Shown here piece after piece: positions 5,323-10,034 of a stretch of 10,034 nt of DNA. Every line of letters starts with the position of its first letter. Positions within the stretch are counted from its first letter, which is position 1. The notes beneath the pieces were generated by a model that was not told the origin of the DNA, searched no databases, and worked only from the letters and a program-made list of their open reading frames with translations. The translations under genes and the position numbers were made by a program. The stretch lies in the NCBI GenBank assembly GCA_937905855.1, contig CALCWU010000167.1:1-10034 (forward strand), given 5' to 3'. This stretch comes from an uncultured Mollicutes bacterium. GTDB lineage: Bacteria; Bacillota_I; Bacilli_A; Acholeplasmatales; Anaeroplasmataceae.

Positions 5323-6354
5323 ATGGCTATTAAAGTAGCAATTAATGGTTTTGGACGTATTGGTCGTTTAGCATTTAGACAAATGTTTGGTGCTGAGGGC
5401 TATGAAATCGTTGCAATTAACGATTTAACTGATCCATCTATGTTAGCAAATCTTTTAAAGTATGATACAGCTCAAGGTGGATATTGTGGACGTATTGGTG
5501 AAAACTTACACACAGTTGAAGCTGGTGAAGGCTCAATTACTGTAGATGGTAAGAAGATTACGATTTATGCTGAAAAGGATGCAGTTAATCTTCCTTGGGG
5601 ACAACTTGGTGTAGATGTAGTACTTGAATGTACTGGTTTCTATACTTCTAAGGAGAAGGCTTCTGCTCATATTACAGCAGGCGCAAAGAAGGTTGTTATT
5701 TCAGCTCCAGCTGGAAAGGATCTTCCAACAATCGTTTATGGTGTTAACCAAAATGTATTAACTACAGAGGATACAGTTATTTCTGCAGCTTCTTGTACAA
5801 CAAACTGCTTAGCTCCTATGGCTAAGGCATTAAATGATTATGCTCCTATTCAATCAGGAATTATGAGCACAATTCATGCTTACACTGGTGATCAAATGAT
5901 TCTTGATGGACCACATAGAAAAGGTGATAAGCGTAGAGCACGTGCTGGTGCAGCTAATATCGTTCCAAACTCTACTGGTGCAGCTAAGGCAATCGGTCTT
6001 GTTATTCCAGAATTAAATGGTAAGCTAATTGGTTCAGCTCAACGTGTTCCAGTTCCTACAGGATCAACTACAATTTTAACTGCAGTTGTTAAGAAGGACA
6101 ATGTTACAGTTGAAGAAGTAAATGCAGCAATGAAGGCTGAAGCTTCTGAGTCATTTGGTTATAACGAGGATCCAATCGTATCTTCAGATGTTATCGGTAT
6201 GCGTTATGGTTCATTATTTGATGCAACTCAAACTATGGTAAGCAAGATTGCTGATGGTTTATTCCAAGTTCAAGTTGTTTCTTGGTATGATAATGAAAAT
6301 TCATATACTAGCCAAATGGTTAGAACAATCAAATATTTTGCTGAATTAAAGTAA
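5323..6354 (+). CDS. gap: Glyceraldehyde-3-phosphate dehydrogenase, type I, NAD-dependent
   Basis: Cytosolic glycolytic enzyme that oxidises and phosphorylates glyceraldehyde 3-phosphate to 1,3-bisphosphoglycerate. 343 aa. The Rossmann N-terminus AINGFGRIGRLAFRQ (6-20) is followed by AINDLTD with Asp34, which favours NAD over NADP. The catalytic domain holds SAASCTTNC with nucleophile Cys158, His185 in STIHAYTGDQ, and the phosphate-site segment ANIVPNSTGAAKAIG. The C-terminus carries SWYDNENSYTSQMVRT, with ENSY in the place of the more familiar EWGY. The ATG at 5323 is chosen because a full AGGAGG lies nine bases upstream; the in-frame ATG at 5284 has no ribosome site and lies at or before the predicted transcript start. 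Codon choice is noticeably more biased (GGT, CGT, AAG) than in neighbours, as expected for a highly expressed gene. Confidence 0.97.
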   Translation: MAIKVAINGFGRIGRLAFRQMFGAEGYEIVAINDLTDPSMLANLLKYDTAQGGYCGRIGENLHTVEAGEGSITVDGKKITIYAEKDAVNLPWGQLGVDVVLECTGFYTSKEKASAHITAGAKKVVISAPAGKDLPTIVYGVNQNVLTTEDTVISAASCTTNCLAPMAKALNDYAPIQSGIMSTIHAYTGDQMILDGPHRKGDKRRARAGAANIVPNSTGAAKAIGLVIPELNGKLIGSAQRVPVPTGSTTILTAVVKKDNVTVEEVNAAMKAEASESFGYNEDPIVSSDVIGMRYGSLFDATQTMVSKIADGLFQVQVVSWYDNENSYTSQMVRTIKYFAELK

Positions 6355-6367
6355 GATAAATGAATTT

Positions 6368-6400
6368 AAAAGCTAGGGATTTATCTCTAGCTTTTATTTT
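6368..6400 (+). terminator. Intrinsic terminator after gap
   Basis: Arms AAAAGCTAG (6368-6376) and CTAGCTTTT (6387-6395) pair perfectly, and three further inner pairs (one wobble) close a TTTA loop. TTTTATTTTATT follows. It separates gap from mscS. Confidence 0.8.
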
Positions 6401-6418
6401 ATTAGGAAGGATAATAAG

Positions 6419-7288
6419 ATGTTTTTAGTAGAAGATGCAACAACTCCCGCAGAAACAACAGATAAATTTCATGAAATTTTATGGGATATAGTAAATTGGC
6501 TATCTACAAGTGGAGTTAAATTATTAATTGGTTTAATTGTCTTATTTATAGGCTGTAAAATTGTTAATCTTATTGCTAAGAGTATAAGAAAGACAATGAT
6601 TAAAAGAAATGTGGACAAGACTATTACTCAGGTTACTCACACAGTTCTTCGAAAAGGTTTGAAAATTGTTTTATTCGTTTGTTTTTTAGGCTATGTCGGA
6701 ATTGATACGGCTGCGTTTGCCTCATTATTTGCTGCTGTAGGTGTTGGAATAAGCTTAGCAATGCAAGGAGCTTTATCTAACTTTGCTGGTGGACTAGTTA
6801 TCTTAATTACTAGACCATTTAAGCTAGGAGATTTTGTTGAAGCTCAAGGAGTGTCAGGAACAGTTGAAGATATCGAGATGTTTTATACTTATTTTAAAAC
6901 TCCAGATAATAAAGTTATAATGATACCTAATGGTACCTTAGCAAATGGCACAATTATAAATTACTCATTAAAGGATACTAGACGTGTTGATTTATTATTT
7001 AGTGTTTCTTATGATGTTGACTTCAACAAGGCTAAAGAGGTTATAAGAAGTGTTGCTTTAGCAAATGATAAAGTATTACAAAGTCCAGAACCTTTTATTA
7101 GAGTAAAGGAACAAGCTGATTCTTCAATAAATATTACTTGCCGTGTATGGAGTAAAAATGAAGATTATTGGGATGTATATTTCTATATGATGGAAGAGGT
7201 TAAGCTTGCTTTTGATCGTGAGCACATTGATGTTCCTTATCCACAATTAGACGTTCATGTTAAAGATTTTAACAATAATACAAAATAA
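6419..7288 (+). CDS. mscS: Small-conductance mechanosensitive channel (MscS family)
   Basis: A 289-aa membrane channel expected to form a heptamer that opens under membrane tension to release solutes on hypo-osmotic shock. Length and layout match the short MscS type: three transmembrane helices at about 32-55, 79-97 and 100-130. The pore-lining third helix reads AAVGVGISLAMQGALSNFAG (105-124), with the alternating Gly/Ala pattern typical of the family. A beta domain follows (RPFKLGDFVE at 132-141, MIPNGTLANGTIINY at 168-182), then the alpha/beta domain ending VPYPQLDVHV (272-281). The start has AGGAAGG (6404-6410) eight bases upstream. No convincing promoter lies between the gap terminator and the start, so expression may depend on readthrough from gap or on a promoter inside it. 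Confidence 0.93.
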   Translation: MFLVEDATTPAETTDKFHEILWDIVNWLSTSGVKLLIGLIVLFIGCKIVNLIAKSIRKTMIKRNVDKTITQVTHTVLRKGLKIVLFVCFLGYVGIDTAAFASLFAAVGVGISLAMQGALSNFAGGLVILITRPFKLGDFVEAQGVSGTVEDIEMFYTYFKTPDNKVIMIPNGTLANGTIINYSLKDTRRVDLLFSVSYDVDFNKAKEVIRSVALANDKVLQSPEPFIRVKEQADSSINITCRVWSKNEDYWDVYFYMMEEVKLAFDREHIDVPYPQLDVHVKDFNNNTK

Positions 7289-7290
7289 TG

Positions 7291-7323
7291 AAAAGACTCA
7301 GCTTTGAACTGAGTCTTTTTTTA
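7291..7323. terminator. Terminator between convergent mscS and MATE genes
   Basis: Perfect 11-bp arms AAAAGACTCAG (7291-7301) and CTGAGTCTTTT (7309-7319) enclose a 7-nt loop, with eight Ts (7316-7323) for rightward transcription. It starts two bases after the mscS stop. Leftward it has only TTTTCATT, so it is weaker. The last codons and TGA stop of the MATE gene lie within this hairpin. Confidence 0.85.
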
Positions 7324-8626
7324 GATAGAATATTTTGAAAAGAATAAGTGAAACAGCAAATGCTAGAATTTCTGTTACAAAGAATGAACTCCATACGCCG
7401 TTTTCATCAAAGAAGATTGATAAAAGATAAGCAATGAAAATAATAACGATGTAACGAATAAGGGAAATAATAAGTGAAGGAATTCCTTTACTTATTCCTT
7501 CAAAGAAACCACTAATTACTACAGAAAAGGCGGAAATTATAAAACCGATAGAAATAATTCTTATTGCTTTTGCACCCATTTTAATTGTTTCATCATTTGT
7601 AGTAAATAAGCCAATTAATTTATCAGGTATGCTAGCAAATAATATTGTTCCTAAGGTCATAACAATTAGGCTTAAAATAAGTGTGATTTTAAGAATTTTA
7701 TTAACCCTATCCTTACATTTTGCTCCATAATTATAGCCAAGTAATGGTCTAATTCCTTGTACAATACCACTTATTATGAAATATAAGAAGGTTTGAAGCT
7801 TATAATAAACTCCTAAAATTAAAACATTTACATCATTATAGCTTGCAAGTACTTTATTTAAGGCGATAATCATAAATGATGGAAGTGCAAGATTTAATGA
7901 TGCGGGAATTCCTATTGTATATAGTTTTTTAATACTATTATCCTTTTCTTCCTCCTTGAATGTAATGGTTAGAGGTAATTTAACCTTAAGATAAACAATA
8001 ATATAGGTAATAAGTCCTACAAATAAACCTATTCCTGTAGCAATTGCTGCTCCCTTTATTCCCATGCCTAAATTTGTAATGAAAATTGGATCAAGGATGA
8101 TATTAACTACGGCACCTATTGCCATACAAACCATTGTAGTTTTCATCTTGCCGACTGCTTGTAATATTTTTTCTAATGCCATACTTACTGTAATTATTGG
8201 GGCAAATAATACAACAATATAAAAATAGTCTAGACCATATTTAATTATTTCCTCATTATGTGTGAAGGCCTTTATAAATGGCTTAGCAATTAGAAAGCAA
8301 ATAATGCTTAAAATAATACCATGAACTATGCTTAAAATAACTCCTATAGTAGCTGAATAGCTGGCATTTTTATCTTTTTTAGCTCCAAGATAATAGGAAA
8401 CAACAGCATTGATGCCCACGCCAAAGCCAATACCAAAGGCATTTGCTAAATATTGAATGGGAAATATCAATGATATTGCAGTCATAGCATTTTCACTAAC
8501 TTTAGCTACAAAATAGCTATCAACTATATTATATAAAGCATTAATAACCATCGAGATAACCATAGGTAGTGACATTTTAAAAATCAGTTTTGGTATTGAA
8601 TCGTTTTTCATATATTCTTGATTCAT
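7298..8626 (-). CDS. MATE family multidrug/cation efflux transporter (MepA-like)
   Basis: A 442-aa inner-membrane antiporter that would expel cationic compounds using a Na+ or H+ gradient. About twelve hydrophobic segments form two six-helix halves. Family landmarks include PMVISMVINALYNIVDSYFV (21-40), the motif ILQAVGKMKTTM (154-165) followed by NIILDPIFI (175-183), GIKGAAIATGIG (189-200) at the end of the first half, and GIRPLLGYNYGAK (291-303) and FFEGISKGIPSLI (374-386) in the second. The start has AGAGGAGG (8633-8640) six bases upstream. Its C-terminus DSVQS is encoded within the terminator shared with mscS. The upstream leader contains an intrinsic terminator and a possible guanidine-IV riboswitch, so expression is probably controlled by conditional termination; guanidine or a related small cation is then a plausible substrate (inference). 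Confidence 0.92.
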   Translation of the reverse strand: MNQEYMKNDSIPKLIFKMSLPMVISMVINALYNIVDSYFVAKVSENAMTAISLIFPIQYLANAFGIGFGVGINAVVSYYLGAKKDKNASYSATIGVILSIVHGIILSIICFLIAKPFIKAFTHNEEIIKYGLDYFYIVVLFAPIITVSMALEKILQAVGKMKTTMVCMAIGAVVNIILDPIFITNLGMGIKGAAIATGIGLFVGLITYIIVYLKVKLPLTITFKEEEKDNSIKKLYTIGIPASLNLALPSFMIIALNKVLASYNDVNVLILGVYYKLQTFLYFIISGIVQGIRPLLGYNYGAKCKDRVNKILKITLILSLIVMTLGTILFASIPDKLIGLFTTNDETIKMGAKAIRIISIGFIISAFSVVISGFFEGISKGIPSLIISLIRYIVIIFIAYLLSIFFDENGVWSSFFVTEILAFAVSLILFKIFYLKKDSVQS

Positions 8627-8644
8627 ATTTTTCCTCCTCTATAT

Positions 8645-8713
8645 TTTGGGCAAAAAAAAACACAGCCCAAAGGTTGTGTGGCGAAAAGGGAAACATTCCG
8701 GAAAAATCCACAT
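8645..8713 (-). ncRNA. Candidate guanidine-IV (mepA-motif) riboswitch with overlapping terminator
   Basis: The MATE leader holds three mutually exclusive helices on the minus strand. Helix A: TGTGG (8708-8712) with CCACA (8677-8681). Helix B, the terminator: ACACAACC (8672-8679) with GGCTGTGT (8660-8667). Helix C: TTTGGGC (8665-8671) with GCCCAAA (8645-8651). A and B share CACA; B and C share GGGC; A and C can coexist. Within A lies CCGGAATG, and the terminator loop is CCTTTGGG, allowing loop-loop pairing. Small size, a downstream terminator and a MATE target fit the guanidine-IV class, which is known upstream of mepA-type MATE genes. Assignment is from memory of that class, not from a covariance search; the alternative is a plain MFS terminator. 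Confidence 0.6.
8652..8679 (-). terminator. Intrinsic terminator in the MATE leader, downstream of the MFS gene
   Basis: On the minus strand, ACACAACC (8672-8679) pairs with GGCTGTGT (8660-8667) with one A/C mismatch, closing a UUUG loop, and is followed by nine Ts (8652-8660, the first shared with the stem). It terminates the MFS transcript and would also stop transcripts from the MATE promoter at 8727-8755. Confidence 0.8.
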
Positions 8714-8726
8714 AAGTTTTCGACTA

Positions 8727-8755
8727 ATTCTAACAAAATAATTAGATATTGTCAA
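8727..8755 (-). promoter_or_regulatory. Near-consensus promoter of the MATE gene
   Basis: On the minus strand, perfect TTGACA (8750-8755), 17 bp, then TAGAAT (8727-8732). The -35 lies inside the last codons of the MFS gene. Transcription should begin near 8720, giving a leader of about 94 nt before the MATE ATG. Confidence 0.75.
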
Positions 8756-9914
8756 TAGATATTTCCTTGTGTCTATTAGATATTAATAAATAGCATAAAT
8801 ATAATAATGTGGCAGAAGCGCAAATGATACCAATAATTAAATAAGCAAAATTATAACCAAGTGACTCAATTATTCTACCAAAGATGTTACTTGCAATAAA
8901 GGAGAATATAGAGGTAAAGATTGTTAGTACGAAAATAGAAGCTGTAATATTTTTTAAACCAACCAGCTTAATTAAATATTTTATGTGAATTGCCAAAACA
9001 CAGCCCCAGCTTATTCCTCTTAAAAAAATAATTACGATAATTAAGAAAAGTGGTAGCTTGAATCCTAATAAAAATGAGCGAAGAAAATAAACTATTCCTG
9101 CAAATATTAAAAATTTAGCTTCATGCCCATCATATTTAATTTTTGACATAACAAACATTGTAATTACCTCAAATAGAATAATTATTCCGCCAACAATTCC
9201 ATATGTTGAAGTAGATAATCCGCATTCCTTTGTCAAAAATAAGCTCATAAAATTATCACCCTGAACGGAAATTGTTACAGTAAAGAGATAGAATAGTGCA
9301 TAAAAATAAAAACTTTTGTTTTTTAAAATTGCTTTATAATCTTTTTTAGTATTATCTTTATTTTCATAAACAGGAATAGGATTTAATAACTGAATAATAA
9401 TTGAACAAAAAATAAAAATAATTGCAGCTATAATTATTGTAATTTTATAGTTAAAGCTTTCAATAAAAAAGCCACCTAGTATAGTTCCAAAAACATATGC
9501 TAATGAGCCCATTATTCTTATTTTGGCATAAGGAATGTTATTTTGTTCAACGTATGTTGAAGCAAAGCCATCCATTAGAGTATAAAATGGTGAGCCAACA
9601 ATAGCAATTAAGCAAGTAATTATGCATATAAGCTCTAATCTATTAAGAGGAATAAATATTAAGAAAAATATACCTTCAATTATTGTTATCCATTTCATTA
9701 TTTTTTTGTTAGAATTAACGTCCTTTGCTAAATGGTTCCAAAAGGGATTGCAAATTATTCCAGTGATAGGAGTTATAGATGCAACCATTCCAATGTTTCC
9801 TTCACTTAGACCCTTATATGATAAAAAAATTTGAAAGAATGAATAGAATAATGCATCTCCAAAATAACGAATAAAATATAATATTCTTAAAATCGTAAAT
9901 TCCTTGCTCTTCAT
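8742..9914 (-). CDS. Major facilitator superfamily transporter (MFS_1-like)
   Basis: A 390-aa polytopic inner-membrane carrier with about twelve hydrophobic segments. The N-terminus LRILYFIRYFGDALFYSFFQ, the loop WNHLAKDVNSNKKIMKW (59-75) in the position of the MFS motif A, RIMGSLAYVFGTILGG (133-148) and RGISWG (299-304) recall the MFS_1-like / nucleoside-H+ symporter-like group, which also contains phenylpropionate- and LacY-type permeases. The central cytoplasmic loop (about 180-200) is short and charged. Whether it imports a nutrient or exports a compound cannot be told from sequence. The start has AAGGAG (9921-9926) six bases upstream and its own promoter at 9941-9969. Its 3' end contains the -35 of the MATE promoter, and its transcript would stop at the MATE leader terminator, so the two transporters are only partly cotranscribed. 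Confidence 0.85.
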   Translation of the reverse strand: MKSKEFTILRILYFIRYFGDALFYSFFQIFLSYKGLSEGNIGMVASITPITGIICNPFWNHLAKDVNSNKKIMKWITIIEGIFFLIFIPLNRLELICIITCLIAIVGSPFYTLMDGFASTYVEQNNIPYAKIRIMGSLAYVFGTILGGFFIESFNYKITIIIAAIIFIFCSIIIQLLNPIPVYENKDNTKKDYKAILKNKSFYFYALFYLFTVTISVQGDNFMSLFLTKECGLSTSTYGIVGGIIILFEVITMFVMSKIKYDGHEAKFLIFAGIVYFLRSFLLGFKLPLFLIIVIIFLRGISWGCVLAIHIKYLIKLVGLKNITASIFVLTIFTSIFSFIASNIFGRIIESLGYNFAYLIIGIICASATLLYLCYLLISNRHKEISIDNI

Positions 9915-9940
9915 AGTATACTCCTTAAAAAATTAATACT

Positions 9941-9969
9941 ATAATAGCGCATTTTTAAAGATTGTTCAA
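9941..9969 (-). promoter_or_regulatory. Promoter of the MFS gene
   Basis: On the minus strand, TTGAAC (9964-9969), 17 bp, then TATTAT (9941-9946). The leader to the ATG at 9914 is about 20 nt. Confidence 0.6.
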
Positions 9970-9977
9970 GAAAAAAG

Positions 9978-10006
9978 TTGCAGCAAGCACCTAATCTTTG
10001 TATAAT
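9978..10006 (+). promoter_or_regulatory. Promoter of the rightmost gene
   Basis: Perfect -10 TATAAT (10001-10006) with a weak -35 TTGCAG (9978-9983) 17 bp upstream. It is divergent from the MFS promoter, with the two -35 elements eight bases apart. Confidence 0.55.
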
Positions 10007-10029
10007 TAATATATCGTGAGGTAATAATT

Positions 10030-10034
10030 ATGGA
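10030..10034 (+). CDS. Start of an unidentified gene (only the first codon is in the window)
   Basis: ATG at 10030 follows GTGAGGT (10016-10022), whose GAGG is eight bases upstream, and a TATAAT promoter at 10001-10006. Only ATG GA is visible, so nothing can be said of the product. The start call rests on the promoter, ribosome site and spacing. Confidence 0.55.

Noticed and set aside
8571..8696. Second overlapping short frame beginning MFPFSPHNLWAVFFFAQ in the same leader and running into MATE out of frame
   Set aside because: No adequate ribosome site; the F-run is just the terminator U-tract. Treated as chance.
8639..8713. A 24-codon leader ORF (MWIFPECFPFRHTTFGLCFF..) across the MATE attenuator, ending just at the MATE ribosome site, which could suggest ribosome-mediated attenuation
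   Set aside because: There is no ribosome binding site, and its ATG would be only about 7 nt from the predicted transcript start. The riboswitch-like helices explain the region better. It is still worth remembering if guanidine has no effect.
9622..9834. 70-codon open frame on the plus strand
   Set aside because: It is antisense to the MFS gene, a common by-product of hydrophobic AT-rich coding sequence.
1..10034. Search for a mobile element, CRISPR array, toxin-antitoxin or phage-defence cassette
   Set aside because: No transposase, integrase, regular repeat-spacer pattern, tRNA or defence-type gene pair is present; all intergenic gaps are short and carry ordinary promoters and terminators.

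Overview
The window comes from a low-GC, AT-rich bacterium. AGGAGG-type ribosome binding sites, sigma-A-like promoters, U-tract terminators and the gene families present all point to Bacillota. TGA is used as a stop (end of the MATE gene) and Trp is TGG, so the code is standard and Mycoplasma-type recoding is excluded. An Erysipelotrichia-like or related gut Bacilli lineage is a weak guess from the style of the GAPDH and ClpP proteins. No mobile element, CRISPR array, tRNA or rRNA was seen; this is compact chromosomal sequence.

Layout. 1-611 (-): 5' part of a probable Fe-S cluster protein, cut by the window edge. 749-3096 (+): a two-gene ABC exporter operon (ATPase, then a 542-aa permease that looks internally duplicated), closed by a terminator. 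3174-3716 (-): a CYTH/YjbK-like protein, divergent from NAD kinase at 3816-4595 (+); their promoters are interleaved. 4604-5170 (-): a ClpP-type protease, convergent with NAD kinase and sharing one terminator hairpin with it. 5323-6354 (+): GAPDH, with its own strong promoter and a cre-like box upstream, followed by a terminator and an MscS channel at 6419-7288 (+). 7298-8626 (-): a MATE efflux transporter. 8742-9914 (-): an MFS transporter. 10030 onward (+): the first codon of another gene.

The most interesting spot is the 115-bp leader of the MATE gene (8627-8741, - strand). A near-consensus promoter inside the 3' end of the MFS gene fires into a short structured leader containing an intrinsic terminator, so MATE can be made only by reading through it. 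Three helices exclude one another in a 1:2 / 2:3 / 3:4 pattern. The gene context and short conserved-looking segments resemble the guanidine-IV (mepA-motif) riboswitch, a known class, so this is a candidate member rather than a wholly new system.

The three longest available reading frames were shortened to better starts: CYTH to 3716, NAD kinase to a TTG at 3816, and GAPDH to 5323. In each case ribosome binding site and promoter geometry decide. Several signals are shared between neighbours: promoters overlap, and in two convergent pairs the stop codons lie in or beside one terminator stem.
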